A stretch of DNA of 64,000 nucleotides from Acinetobacter sp. GSS19 (GTDB lineage Bacteria; Pseudomonadota; Gammaproteobacteria; Pseudomonadales; Moraxellaceae): NCBI RefSeq assembly GCF_028621895.1, contig NZ_CP117520.1:1984001-2048000 (forward strand). The letters run 5' to 3'. Below, in pieces: positions 9,584 to 18,916 of the stretch. Within the stretch, counting starts at the first letter, position 1. Each line of letters begins with the position of its first letter. The notes under the pieces were generated by a model. That model did not search any database. It worked only from the letters and a program-made list of their open reading frames with translations, and had not been told where the DNA came from. Made by a program: the position numbers and the translations under genes.

Positions 9584-10408
9584 TTAGCGTGTTAAATGCA
9601 AGGCCGCCAATGAATTCTGCCACAATATATCCGCCAAGTCCGTTTCCGGCATCGCGAGCGTTTCAGCCAGTCCTTTCAAGACATACGGTAAATTCACCGG
9701 GGTATTACGCGTGCGCTGTTGGTCAGACAGCTGGCAGCATAACGGCGTCATATCCGGACAATCAGTTTCGAGTACCAGATGTTCAGCACCCAGCTGTTGA
9801 ACGACGTTACGCAGCTTTTTGGCATTTGGATTGGTAATTTGCCCGGTCACACCAATCATGAAACCCAGCTTAACAAAAGCCTTTGCTTCTTCAATACCAC
9901 CGCTAAAGGCATGAGCAATACCGCCGAGCTGAAAGCGTTGCTGCTTAAGTAGTTGCAGGCTTTCAGCATGTGCCTTACGAATATGTAACAAAACCGGCTT
10001 GTTGTATTGTCGTGCCAATTCAAGCTGTGCAGCAAAATACTCGCGTTGCTTAGCCAAATTTTCCGGCTGTTTGTGCTGTGGCAAAAAGGTATCCAGGCCA
10101 ATTTCGCCCACTGCAACACACGCTTGTGTTTGCAGAATCTGCTGCAATTGATCCAGATGTTCGGGCTGATGCTGCTCGATATAAACCGGATGTAATCCCG
10201 GTGCCAGATAACTTTGTGGAGCCGTGTTGAATTGCTGCAATTCGCGATGGACCGCCAACAAGTGGGGAAAGCGCTCTGCAACAAAGCCTATCAAGATTAA
10301 AGCTTCTACCCCCACCCTCTTGGCCTGTCGTGCCAGTTCAATCCGATCTGCATCAAACTCAGCGACATCAAAATGGGTGTGGGTATCAAACAGGGAGCAA
10401 ACGGACAT
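9584..10408 (-). CDS. TatD-family metal-dependent hydrolase
   Basis: 274-residue TIM-barrel hydrolase of the TatD family (YcfH/YjjV-like), usually metal-dependent deoxyribonucleases. The metal ligands are all visible: the HxH motif in DTHTHFD (residues 8-14), the glutamate in AVGEIGLD, histidines in LLHIRKAH and IAHAFSGG, and the aspartate in LETDCPD. So it should be catalytically competent. It starts only a few bases after the lipoprotein gene ending at 10412, which suggests cotranscription with it. The exact subfamily (TatD, YcfH or YjjV) cannot be assigned with confidence. Confidence 0.9.
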   Translation of the reverse strand: MSVCSLFDTHTHFDVAEFDADRIELARQAKRVGVEALILIGFVAERFPHLLAVHRELQQFNTAPQSYLAPGLHPVYIEQHQPEHLDQLQQILQTQACVAVGEIGLDTFLPQHKQPENLAKQREYFAAQLELARQYNKPVLLHIRKAHAESLQLLKQQRFQLGGIAHAFSGGIEEAKAFVKLGFMIGVTGQITNPNAKKLRNVVQQLGAEHLVLETDCPDMTPLCCQLSDQQRTRNTPVNLPYVLKGLAETLAMPETDLADILWQNSLAALHLTR

Positions 10409-10411
10409 CGT

Positions 10412-11350
10412 TTAGGACGCTGCCTTTTGGTCTGCGGCTTTCGCTGCTTGCGGCAAATATTGGGGTTTTAGAATCTTCTGCAATTTCTCATACGGAACCA
10501 CCAGACGTGGCAACCCAACCACATAAGGACCAATTTCATATTCGCCATATTGCAGAATTAAACCCTGCTGACTCAGGAAAAAATTATCGGACAACTGAAA
10601 TGGCCAGACCTGTTCATATTCTTCAACACTTGTGGCCAATTTAGAATCGACAACCCAACGTTGAAAGACGCGATGAGCTTCCTGTCTGAGGGCTGCTCGC
10701 TGGTTCGGTTGCAGAATGTCCTGCAATTGCAGCTGCCTTTGCTGTTTTAAATCAAAATTATAGTACTGCTGTGCCGCAGCACCATGTGCTCCGCCCAGAT
10801 AACTACTGCTATTCATGACCACGGTGGCTACCGGACTTTGCGCAATCAGGATTTTGGGTTTAATCATGAGGTTGATGGAGTGACTCGCACCCAACTGCTT
10901 GAGCTCCTGATCCATCTGCAGAAATGTGCGCAGATAAGGTTGTACCTGCGTTTCCAGGTTTTGCTGAGGTGTCGCCGGTACACTGGCTTCTGCCACCGTT
11001 GCACTGGCGGCAATCGCACTGGTAGGTTCACTCGCAACCTGCTGATCTTGTGGAGCAAGATCTAACGTTTGTTGTAGCTGTTTTAAAATTCCCTGATCAA
11101 TCACCCGATCAATAAAGGGCTGATTACTCTGCAAACGCTCAATACTAATTTCTGGGCAACTGTGCCCCTCACATTCGGGAAGCGCCAATTGCAACTTCAC
11201 GATCTCGCCTTCCAGGCTCGGTAGCTTCGCTGTTTCAACAGCAGAGGCTTCCGGTTTTTCCGGTTCGGGATCTGCTTTAGGTTGACAAGCACTCAGTCCT
11301 AACGTACTCGCCAAGATCGTCAAAGCCAAAAGTTTTGCAGAATTCGACAT
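10412..11350 (-). CDS. Lipoprotein with DUF3298/RsiV-like C-terminal domain
   Basis: About 312 residues. The signal peptide ends in a lipobox (LSAC, Cys22), predicting a membrane-anchored lipoprotein. A Pro/Glu- and Ala-rich linker follows. The C-terminal half looks like the DUF3298/RsiV domain: GGAHGAAAQQYYNFDL, a Leu/Gln-rich segment ending DILQPNQ, a FFLSQQGLILQYGEYEIGPYV stretch split across strands, and a final IPY-like VVPYEKL. Two cysteines near residues 60-65 (CEGHSCPEI) precede it. The start at 11350 is preferred to the ATG at 11374 because it puts a correct signal sequence at the N-terminus. The next gene upstream is a divergent paralogue. Confidence 0.82.
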   Translation of the reverse strand: MSNSAKLLALTILASTLGLSACQPKADPEPEKPEASAVETAKLPSLEGEIVKLQLALPECEGHSCPEISIERLQSNQPFIDRVIDQGILKQLQQTLDLAPQDQQVASEPTSAIAASATVAEASVPATPQQNLETQVQPYLRTFLQMDQELKQLGASHSINLMIKPKILIAQSPVATVVMNSSSYLGGAHGAAAQQYYNFDLKQQRQLQLQDILQPNQRAALRQEAHRVFQRWVVDSKLATSVEEYEQVWPFQLSDNFFLSQQGLILQYGEYEIGPYVVGLPRLVVPYEKLQKILKPQYLPQAAKAADQKAAS

Positions 11351-11435
11351 TACACCAACCTTAGTGTAGAGCATTTCATAATGCTTTAAGCCTAAAACGA
11401 TGTGCAGTCAGACTCAATCATGTTTTGTATCTAAA

Positions 11436-12242
11436 TCAAAACATTTGTTGATAAATTTCGGGTTTCAGGACTTGCTTGCTTTGCTCGGCACTCAAATAGA
11501 TATCCAGTTGGCTGGCATCTGGGGCGATCTGAGCGGCACGATAATGTAATCCAATGCCTTCAGAATCAAAAAACCAGTCCGTTTGCCCCCAATACAGTTT
11601 TTTCGGTGCCTGCTGTTGAATTTCTGGCGTTTGTTTCTTTAACCATGCCTGATAATGTTGCTGCACCCATTCATTGACCAGAGTCTGCTGCTGCGGTTGC
11701 AAGACATCCAAAATGGCCAAGTTTTTTTGTGCCTGACGATCCGCCACAAAAAAGTAATGCCGCTCTTTTACGGTACGTTCTTCCTGCTTGGAGTCTAAGG
11801 CAATCTGCAGCAATACATACTGATGGCGCTGTGAAGCAATCCGGGTTCGCATATGCAATTCATAGGCACGATGCGCGCTATATTCATCCTGCCATTGATC
11901 AGATTTTTTTACATAAGCATCAATCGCCTGCTGCAAATTCAGGTTCTGTTTCAGCCCGATCTGCTGTTGAATAACATTGGCCTGATTACGGCTAATCCAG
12001 TCATTCAGCCAGTGATCCTGTGTTTGCAAGCTCTGGATATCGATTTCAATACAGTTTTTATTTTCACAAAATGGCAAAGCATATTCAGCCGGACGTTCCT
12101 GAATCTTCAGTGCAGGTAACGCCTGACTGTTCTGCTGCTGTGCTTCTGGTTTGCCCGAATCTGCTTGCTGCGAGGAATCACAGGCCGTCAATCCACTCAG
12201 TACCAACACAATCGCTGCAGTGATCAGTATCGGTTTAAACAT
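11436..12242 (-). CDS. Lipoprotein, divergent paralogue of the adjacent gene
   Basis: About 268 residues with a lipobox LTAC (Cys21) after a hydrophobic signal, so probably a lipoprotein. It shares the layout of the neighbouring gene: a Gln-rich linker, a paired-cysteine motif (CENKNCIEIDIQ against CEGHSCPEISIE), a middle helical part, then ILDVLQPQQQ matching DILQPNQR, and a final QVLKPEIY matching KILKPQYL. The conserved YEIGPY core of the DUF3298 domain is not kept here (HYRAAQIAP instead), so its fold or partner may have diverged. The ATG at 12242 has AAAGGAG six bases upstream. It probably arose by tandem duplication. Confidence 0.78.
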   Translation of the reverse strand: MFKPILITAAIVLVLSGLTACDSSQQADSGKPEAQQQNSQALPALKIQERPAEYALPFCENKNCIEIDIQSLQTQDHWLNDWISRNQANVIQQQIGLKQNLNLQQAIDAYVKKSDQWQDEYSAHRAYELHMRTRIASQRHQYVLLQIALDSKQEERTVKERHYFFVADRQAQKNLAILDVLQPQQQTLVNEWVQQHYQAWLKKQTPEIQQQAPKKLYWGQTDWFFDSEGIGLHYRAAQIAPDASQLDIYLSAEQSKQVLKPEIYQQMF

Positions 12243-12276
12243 GTATTGCTCCTTTGACTTGGAATACATCCAGCAT

Positions 12277-12305
12277 AAAACAACAGCTTCACGAGGAAGC
12301 TGTTG
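12277..12305 (-). terminator. Intrinsic terminator of prfC
   Basis: Ten-base perfect stem (12281-12290 with 12296-12305), five-base loop, followed on the minus strand by TTTTAT. It lies just past the prfC stop and before the start of the lipoprotein gene. Confidence 0.85.
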
Positions 12306-12313
12306 GAGATGGC

Positions 12314-13906
12314 TTAGTGCTCTCGAGTGGCACGGAACTGAATATCGGGATAACGTTCTTGCATCAATTGTAAATTGACGCGGCTCGGTGCCAGATAGGT
12401 CAAGTGTCCGCCGCCATCCAAAGACAGCTGATCATGTGCTTTTTTCTTGAATTCGTTAAATTTCTTCTCATCATCACAATGCACCCAACGCACGGTATTA
12501 ATGCTGACCGGCTCGTAGATACAATCCACTTTGTATTCTTCTTTCAGACGGTAAGCCACTACCTCGAACTGCAGTACACCAACAGCACCAACAATCAGGT
12601 CATTGCTGTTTTGTGGCATAAAGACCTGTGTCGCACCTTCTTCAGACAGTTCTTTCAGGCCTTTTTGTAACTGTTTAGATTTCAGAGGATCTCTCAGACG
12701 CACACGACGGAACATTTCCGGTGCAAAGTGCGGAATCCCGGTAAATTGCAGTTTTTCACCCGAAGTAAAGGTATCACCAATCTGGATGGTGCCATGGTTA
12801 TGCAAACCGATAATGTCACCCGGCCAAGCTTCTTCCAGATGCTGACGATCCCCTGCCAAAAAGGTCAGTGCATCACTAATCCGCACGTCCTTGCCGATCC
12901 GCACGTGGTTCATTTTCAGGCCTTTTTCATACTTGCCTGAACAGATCCGCATAAAGGCAATACGGTCACGGTGTTTCGGATCCATATTGGCCTGGATTTT
13001 AAACACGAAACCACTAAAGCCTTCTTCTTTGGCATCGACGACACGATCCTGCGTAGGATGGGCTTTAGGTTCTGGTGCCCATTGAACAAAGGCATCCAGC
13101 ACATGATCGACACCGAAATTCCCTAAAGCAGTACCAAACAGGACCGGGGTTTGACGACCCGCAAGAAACTCCTCACGATCCAAAGGCTCATTCGCCATTT
13201 GCACCAACTCTAGAGATTCTTCAAAAGCGGCCCATGCCAGATCACCGACTTTTTCACGGATGTCCGGATAATCATAGCCTTCACGCACTTCAATATCCGT
13301 GATGGTCGAACCAAAGCCGGCTTTATACACATATAACTTTTCTTCGAGCAAGTTATACACGCCAGCAAAGTCACGACCTGAACCCAATGGCCAGGTCAAC
13401 GGAACACATTTGATTTTTAGAACGTTTTCAATTTCATCTAGCAGCTCTAATGGTTCGCGAATTTCACGGTCCATCTTGTTGACGAAGGAGATAATTGGTG
13501 TGTCACGCATACGACACACATCCATCAATTTGATGGTTCGTTCTTCGACCCCTTTTGCCCCATCAATCACCATTAGCGCGGAGTCCACAGCCGTCAGGGT
13601 GCGATAGGTATCTTCCGAGAAGTCTTCATGCCCTGGAGTATCCAGTAAGTTGATCACATGATTTTTATAGGGGAACTGCATGACCGATGTGGTAATCGAG
13701 ATCCCACGCTCTTTTTCCATTTCCATCCAGTCTGAGGTGGCGGCACGATCTGATTTACGGCTTTTTACCATCCCCGCCACCTGAATCGCCTGCCCCCATA
13801 ACAGCAGCTTTTCGGTCATGGTGGTTTTACCGGCATCGGGGTGGGAAATAATCGCAAAAGTACGACGCTGCGCGACCTGCGCCGCTAATTCATCTTTAAA
13901 ACTCAT
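12314..13906 (-). CDS. prfC: Peptide chain release factor 3
   Basis: GTPase that recycles RF1/RF2 from the ribosome after peptide release. The G1 motif [15 protein letters not shown] is near residue 20, G3 is [14 protein letters not shown], and G4 is FVNKMDRE; all are intact and typical of RF3 rather than EF-G. The length is about 530 residues, as expected. The ATG at 13906 ([10 protein letters not shown]) is chosen over a GTG three codons upstream. A promoter must lie in the roughly 100-base gap to the MHYT gene, whose stop is at 14005. It ends in a strong terminator. Confidence 0.97.
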   Translation of the reverse strand: MSFKDELAAQVAQRRTFAIISHPDAGKTTMTEKLLLWGQAIQVAGMVKSRKSDRAATSDWMEMEKERGISITTSVMQFPYKNHVINLLDTPGHEDFSEDTYRTLTAVDSALMVIDGAKGVEERTIKLMDVCRMRDTPIISFVNKMDREIREPLELLDEIENVLKIKCVPLTWPLGSGRDFAGVYNLLEEKLYVYKAGFGSTITDIEVREGYDYPDIREKVGDLAWAAFEESLELVQMANEPLDREEFLAGRQTPVLFGTALGNFGVDHVLDAFVQWAPEPKAHPTQDRVVDAKEEGFSGFVFKIQANMDPKHRDRIAFMRICSGKYEKGLKMNHVRIGKDVRISDALTFLAGDRQHLEEAWPGDIIGLHNHGTIQIGDTFTSGEKLQFTGIPHFAPEMFRRVRLRDPLKSKQLQKGLKELSEEGATQVFMPQNSNDLIVGAVGVLQFEVVAYRLKEEYKVDCIYEPVSINTVRWVHCDDEKKFNEFKKKAHDQLSLDGGGHLTYLAPSRVNLQLMQERYPDIQFRATREH

Positions 13907-14004
13907 GAAAGACACCTACTGCAGAAGGCAGTGTAGAGGATCAAGATTTGATCAATAGCAAAAATTGGCGATATTGTAGCAGATCGGCATGTTTTTGAAA
14001 TGGA

Positions 14005-16107
14005 TCAACTGCTCTGCAACAGCGCATAAGCACCAGGATCAGTCTCAGCCAGATACATATCCAGACGTTCGACATCTACCGGCATACCGAGTAGAAAGCC
14101 CTGTAATTGCTGGCACCCCAAACGCGTGAGAATTTCCGCCTGTAGGGGTGTTTCCACCCCTTCTGCCGTTACGGTCAGGCCAAGTTTCAGGGCTAGATGA
14201 ATAATACTTTCCAGAATCATTTCATCCTTGGAGCCTGGCTTTAACTCATTGATAAATCCACGGTCAATTTTTAGTTCATCCACGGGTAATCGTTTCAAAT
14301 ACATAAAACTGGAATGTCCGGTGCCAAAATCATCAATCGCGATACGAAGTCCCATCTGGCGTAAACGTTCAAAACTGCGAATACTCAGTTCAATATGATG
14401 CATGGCGGTAGATTCGGTAATTTCAATCACCAGATGCTGCGGTTGTACCTGATACTGTTTCAGCAATTTTTCCAGGGTCGTAAACAGGTGTTTATGTTCA
14501 AACTGAATCGCGGAGAGATTAACCGCAATCGGATAAAAAGGCTTACCCAAGCGTTGCCATTGCTGAATTTGCTTGCAGGCCTGTTCCAACGCCCAATAAC
14601 CCATCCGAATAATCAGGCCGGTCTTTTCCGCTCCCTGAATAAATAGGTTGGGGGTGAGTAATCCCAAGGTGGGATGCTTCCAGCGAATCAGGGCTTCTAC
14701 TCCACAAATCCGGTAATCTGTGGTGAATTTGGGCTGATAGAACAGGACAAATTGCTCTTCTTCAACCGCCTTATAGAGATCATTCATCAGCTTGCTCTGA
14801 CTGTGACTCTCTTGCTGTTCAAGCGTGGAATGAAACACGGAATGGGTATTGCGTCCCTGTTCTTTGGACATCAGCATCGCGGCATCGGCATGCATCAGCA
14901 AGTCTTGCAGCTGCGTGCCATGTTCCGGGTAAATGGCAATCCCGATACTGGCCGAAATCTTGATCTCTTTGCCAGCAATCAAAAAACCATCCTGCAAATG
15001 CTGCAAGACTCTCTCGGCCAGCACACTCGCACCATCCGCATCAGTTTGTTCGACAACCAACAGAAACTCATCTCCACCGATTCGCAGCAGTTTTTGCTGG
15101 GCGGTTAAATGTCGCTGAATCCGGTTGGCGATCTGCACCAATAGCTGATCCCCCGCGGAATGACCAAAGGCGTCATTGATGCTTTTAAAGCGATCCAGAT
15201 CAATATACAACCAGGCAATCTTCTGCGCACAAGCCTGATGCTGCTGAAACAGCATCTGCGCATAATCCAGCAGAAACAGCCGATTCGGCAGTTTGGTCAG
15301 ATTATCCTGTAAAGCCTGCGTGGCCAGTTCCTTACTGACTTCGGAAAGCTGAAAATCACGCTGCTCAAGGCGTAATTCCAGGGAAGCGACAGCCAAAGCC
15401 ATCAAAATAATCAAACTGGCAATCACGATAATGGTCAACAGTAACAAGCCTTTGCTTAACTGGTAGGGACTGAGGACTGAAACGACTTCTGCCATTTCAG
15501 GATGATAATAGGCAGCTCCCATCCCCAGGTAATGCATCGCCACAATACTCATAGCCATGATCAGGGTGACCATCATTTTCAGAGCCACATGATGATTTGA
15601 TTGAGCGATTTTATATTTAAAGGTTAGCCAGAACGCTAATGCTGCACCGGCAATTGCGGTCAGAACCGACACCACAACCAAGAACAGATCATAATGCAAA
15701 TGATAGCCTGGGATGATCAGCCCCATCATACCCACATAATGCATCCCCGACATGCCGAGTCCCATTAAAATGGCACCCGTCAGCAAGCGGGCTAAAGGTA
15801 AAGTTGGACGTGTTGTTAGCCTAATAGAGAATATCGAGGCAATCGCCGCAATCAAATAAGATAAAAATGTCAGCGCAGGATCAAAATAAAAATCTTGCGG
15901 TAAATGACCCGCCAGCGTACCAACCAAATGCATCGACCAGACAGCAAACCCTAAGATCATGCCACTGATTGTAATAATCATTTTCCGGTAATTTTTATAA
16001 AATTTTTGGAATAGCAGCTGTTCCACAGAAATGGCGAGATAGCTGGCTAGAAATGCGACAAAAATCGACGCAATCACCAGGTTGCTATCATAATGTATTT
16101 CCACCAT
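14005..16107 (-). CDS. MHYT-GGDEF-EAL membrane c-di-GMP protein
   Basis: 700 residues. The N-terminal MHYT domain (about residues 1-240) has seven hydrophobic segments, with the motif MHLVGT, MHYVGMMG and MHYLGMGA repeated three times; it is thought to sense gases or copper-bound ligands. The GGDEF motif is intact at about residue 344. The EAL domain (about 460-700) keeps EALIRW, the NLS asparagine, EITES, the IDDFGTG and LKIDRGF motifs and TAEGVE, so phosphodiesterase activity is likely. No RxxD inhibitory site precedes GGDEF (TAQQ at the expected place), so cyclase activity would not be product-inhibited in the usual way. The net direction of c-di-GMP turnover is unknown. A Fur-like palindrome lies about 185 bases upstream. 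Confidence 0.93.
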   Translation of the reverse strand: MVEIHYDSNLVIASIFVAFLASYLAISVEQLLFQKFYKNYRKMIITISGMILGFAVWSMHLVGTLAGHLPQDFYFDPALTFLSYLIAAIASIFSIRLTTRPTLPLARLLTGAILMGLGMSGMHYVGMMGLIIPGYHLHYDLFLVVVSVLTAIAGAALAFWLTFKYKIAQSNHHVALKMMVTLIMAMSIVAMHYLGMGAAYYHPEMAEVVSVLSPYQLSKGLLLLTIIVIASLIILMALAVASLELRLEQRDFQLSEVSKELATQALQDNLTKLPNRLFLLDYAQMLFQQHQACAQKIAWLYIDLDRFKSINDAFGHSAGDQLLVQIANRIQRHLTAQQKLLRIGGDEFLLVVEQTDADGASVLAERVLQHLQDGFLIAGKEIKISASIGIAIYPEHGTQLQDLLMHADAAMLMSKEQGRNTHSVFHSTLEQQESHSQSKLMNDLYKAVEEEQFVLFYQPKFTTDYRICGVEALIRWKHPTLGLLTPNLFIQGAEKTGLIIRMGYWALEQACKQIQQWQRLGKPFYPIAVNLSAIQFEHKHLFTTLEKLLKQYQVQPQHLVIEITESTAMHHIELSIRSFERLRQMGLRIAIDDFGTGHSSFMYLKRLPVDELKIDRGFINELKPGSKDEMILESIIHLALKLGLTVTAEGVETPLQAEILTRLGCQQLQGFLLGMPVDVERLDMYLAETDPGAYALLQSS

Positions 16108-16223
16108 ATCCCAATTTCCAAAACCCGATCTATTTTCTTTTTTTTTAATACACTGCTTTAAAAAGTTAGTATTTTACATAAGGATAGAGGGAAAAAAGTT
16201 TCCCCCTATGTTGTTCTGCTACG

Positions 16224-16251
16224 AAAATAGCATCATCTTCTTGCAGGTCAA
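16224..16251 (-). promoter_or_regulatory. Candidate promoter of the MHYT-GGDEF-EAL gene
   Basis: On the minus strand, TTGACC (16246-16251) and TATTTT (16224-16229) are separated by 16 bases, giving a leader of about 110 bases. The -35 is good and the -10 moderate. It lies between the Fur-like site and the gene. Confidence 0.4.
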
Positions 16252-16290
16252 GGTTTATTTGCCGATTAGCACTGAAATACATCACACAAA

Positions 16291-16310
16291 AATGAGTAAT
16301 AATTCTCATT
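16291..16310. promoter_or_regulatory. Fur-box-like palindrome
   Basis: The 20-base sequence has outer half sites AATGAG and CTCATT around an AT-rich centre, very like Fur boxes of gammaproteobacteria (AATGAGAAT on the minus strand). No iron gene is adjacent: the MHYT gene is read away on the minus strand and prc ends on the far side. Fur repression of one of them or of an unannotated transcript is the inference. Confidence 0.6.
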
Positions 16311-16490
16311 TCTTGATTTTAGCGTGACCTTCATTAAAACCACCTTATTTTATAATTCAAAAATACTTTCCTGTTCACGTTATTTTTCATCATCGAGTTA
16401 TTATTCTTCACGCTAGTGACTTTTTCACTGCATTCCAAAATAGCTTTCAAACACACGTTCAGTATTTTGGACGCCGATAGGTCAGACATA

Positions 16491-16518
16491 AAAAAAGCCT
16501 ATCAAAATAGGCTTTTTT
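16491..16518. terminator. Bidirectional terminator after prc
   Basis: A 12-base stem (16491-16502 with 16507-16518), loop CAAA, with A-run and T-run flanks, so it can act on both strands. On the minus strand it ends prc, 15 bases past its stop. Confidence 0.88.
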
Positions 16519-16533
16519 ATCACGGCTTAATCA

Positions 16534-18717
16534 TCAGGATTTGTGCAATTGAGCATAATCCAACAGCACTTGAGCCGCTTCGGTCACGAAGGCTTCTTCT
16601 TCTGGCAGTGCCGGACGTTGTGCAGCTTTCATCTTGGCCCGAGCTTCAGCAAGGGATTCCAACGCCGCCTGATAACTTTCCCAATTGGCATATGGTTTTT
16701 GTCCAGATGCCTGACGGCGCTTATTCTCCGCCTCTAGACTCTGCTGCTCTAGACGGTGCAATTCTGCACGGCGCTGATCAATATCCAGCACCAGACGTTT
16801 TTGCTCAGCTGTTTCTTCAGCAATCTGCTTGCGTTGATTGAGATAATTAAATTGCGGATCTTGCATCACCCGCTGTGCCGATAAAGTACTCAACTGTTTT
16901 ACATAAGGTTGCACCACACCCTCTCGTTTAAACGGTGCTGTCGAGATGGTATCCCACGCCAGTGCATTTTTAGATTTCCGTTCACCAAATTCATCGTTGT
17001 AGATATCGACCAGCTGGATATCCGGCACGACGCCTTTGTTCTGGGTACTGCCACCGGTCACCCGATAGAACTTTCGCTGAGTGAGCGTTGCTTGACCATG
17101 CGCCAAGGTATCCAGTTGCACTTGTGCCGTGCCTTTACCTGTTGTGGTACTGCCAATCACAATACCACGCTCATAATCCTGAATCGCCGCAGAATAAATC
17201 TCGCTCGCGGATGCAGAGGCCAAATTCACCAGAACTGCCAATGGCCCGGCATAGGTCTGTGCACCACCATCGTTATCTTCAAACACGCTGACATTGCCAT
17301 TGCCATCACGAATCTGCACCACAGGGCCGGACTTAATGACTTGCCCCAACATACGAGCCACTTCTTCTAATGAGCCGCCTGGATTATTACGCAAATCGAT
17401 GATAATCCCTTCAACTTTTTGTGCAGCCAGTGCTTTCAAGGCATTGTTAGTGTCTTCAGCGACAGAGCGGTATTCTGCTCCGGCACGACGTGCACGGTAA
17501 TTTAAATAAAATGAAGGAATTTCTATTACACCAAACTGATGGTCTTTGCCATTACGATTCACCGTGACGGTACGTGCACGCACGCCGGCATCTTCTTCCT
17601 TAATCACATCACGCACCAATGTCACGCTGCGTACCTGTCCCATCGATGCACCTGGACCTAAAAGTCTCAAAGTGACTTTGGTGCCGCGTTTACCCCGGAT
17701 CAATCCAACAATTTCCGTGCTTGGCCAGCCAATCACATCAACCATTTTCTCGCCATCTTGGGCCACTCCAATAATCCGGTCACCCGATTTGATCTGGCCG
17801 GACTTGCTGGCCGGACCACCTTCTACGATGGTCTCGATCTTGGTGTAGTCTTCATTGCCACGATCCGGACGAATCGAAACCCCAATTCCCTCAAGTTGCA
17901 AGGTGGTTTGACGGTTCAGCTCCATCGCATCCACTGGTGGGAAATAGTTACTGTGTGGATCATAAGTCGCCATCATGGCATTTAAGGTTTTATCAAGCAC
18001 ATCATCACTCTTAATTCGGTTAATCCGTTCGAGTTGACGGGTATAACGTTTGACCAAAGTTTGTACCGGGGTTAAATCTTCCGGACTGACCACATCCTGA
18101 CCATTGGCCAATTCTGGATTGTCTTTCAGGGCTTGCTGTTTGGCCAGTTCTTCTTCTTTGGCAATGGTCAAATTGATCAGCTGCGAGACCAGCATCTTGC
18201 GCCAGTGTGCGTGCTGTTCTGTTGCACTTTTAAAATAAGGTGCTTTTTCACGTTCTGCGTCAATATACACATTGGTTTGTTTTAGATTTTGCGGCTTCTG
18301 CAATTCGGCCAACATAAAACGGTTATATTCTTTTAAACGCTGACGATACTGCTGATGAATCGCATACGGACCAGACAGGTCACCCGCCTTTAAGGCTGCA
18401 CCAAATGTTGGACCATATTTCTTTTTATATTGTTCTACATCGGCAGCCAGGAACAAGGAGTGATCCGGATCAAGACTGTCCAGATACATATCCAGAATAC
18501 GCTGCGATGTCGTTGCGTCCAGGCGCATGTTTAAATAATGCTGACGGTCAACAAGGGTTGCCAACTGGCGGGAAACTAAAGCCTGTTCTGGACTCGGTTG
18601 AATCGACTGGCTAACTGAAGCAGCATTGGTTGCTGCAATCGCCTCATTCATCGCATGGCTAAAGAAAAGTCCACCTGTTGCGATGGCAACCGCACAAGCT
18701 ATAGTTTGAAGTTTCAT
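16534..18717 (-). CDS. prc: Carboxy-terminal processing (tail-specific) protease Prc
   Basis: Periplasmic S41 serine protease that trims C-termini and degrades tagged or misfolded envelope proteins, including lipoproteins and murein hydrolases. 727 residues, slightly longer than E. coli Prc (682). Signal peptide at residues 1-28 (KLQTIACAVAIATGG... cleavage near AIAA). An N-terminal Tsp domain, a PDZ domain around residues 270-350 (GIGVSIRPD, GDRIIGVAQDG), then the S41 core with the catalytic serine in SASASEI near residue 503 and the lysine in GKGTAQ at 528. A charged helical C-terminal extension follows (about 620-727). It is divergent from nagZ, with about 200 bases between the starts. Confidence 0.96.
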   Translation of the reverse strand: MKLQTIACAVAIATGGLFFSHAMNEAIAATNAASVSQSIQPSPEQALVSRQLATLVDRQHYLNMRLDATTSQRILDMYLDSLDPDHSLFLAADVEQYKKKYGPTFGAALKAGDLSGPYAIHQQYRQRLKEYNRFMLAELQKPQNLKQTNVYIDAEREKAPYFKSATEQHAHWRKMLVSQLINLTIAKEEELAKQQALKDNPELANGQDVVSPEDLTPVQTLVKRYTRQLERINRIKSDDVLDKTLNAMMATYDPHSNYFPPVDAMELNRQTTLQLEGIGVSIRPDRGNEDYTKIETIVEGGPASKSGQIKSGDRIIGVAQDGEKMVDVIGWPSTEIVGLIRGKRGTKVTLRLLGPGASMGQVRSVTLVRDVIKEEDAGVRARTVTVNRNGKDHQFGVIEIPSFYLNYRARRAGAEYRSVAEDTNNALKALAAQKVEGIIIDLRNNPGGSLEEVARMLGQVIKSGPVVQIRDGNGNVSVFEDNDGGAQTYAGPLAVLVNLASASASEIYSAAIQDYERGIVIGSTTTGKGTAQVQLDTLAHGQATLTQRKFYRVTGGSTQNKGVVPDIQLVDIYNDEFGERKSKNALAWDTISTAPFKREGVVQPYVKQLSTLSAQRVMQDPQFNYLNQRKQIAEETAEQKRLVLDIDQRRAELHRLEQQSLEAENKRRQASGQKPYANWESYQAALESLAEARAKMKAAQRPALPEEEAFVTEAAQVLLDYAQLHKS

Positions 18718-18916
18718 AAAAATTCGTACTTCCTGGGTTTTTCACCAATAACACAACACGCTGTGATGGAGATACATCAAAAACGATGATTCATCTTAAC
18801 CTGTTGATTCTGTTTATCTCGTGTAGTTTTATCATATTCTGTACTGACAAAATGTAGCAAATCATTGCAAAATTCGGGTATTGTTTTTCTTTAAAAATTC
18901 GAACACGGATACCGAT

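Larger units (their letters stand above)
16108..16533. other. 426-base intergenic region between MHYT gene and prc
   Basis: No credible protein gene. It holds a candidate minus-strand promoter for the MHYT gene (16224-16251), a leader hairpin on the minus strand (AGGGGGAAA pairing with TTTCCCTCT, about 16187-16210), a Fur-box-like palindrome (16291-16310), a perfect TATAAT on the plus strand at 16351-16356 without a good -35, and a bidirectional terminator at 16491-16518. The plus-strand interval of about 155 bases from that -10 to the terminator could encode a small RNA. Confidence 0.6.

Noticed and set aside
16416..16841. 141-codon plus-strand ORF across the prc terminator
   Set aside because: It runs through the terminator and into prc in antisense; no ribosome-binding site. 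The small-RNA idea for part of the region is kept separately.
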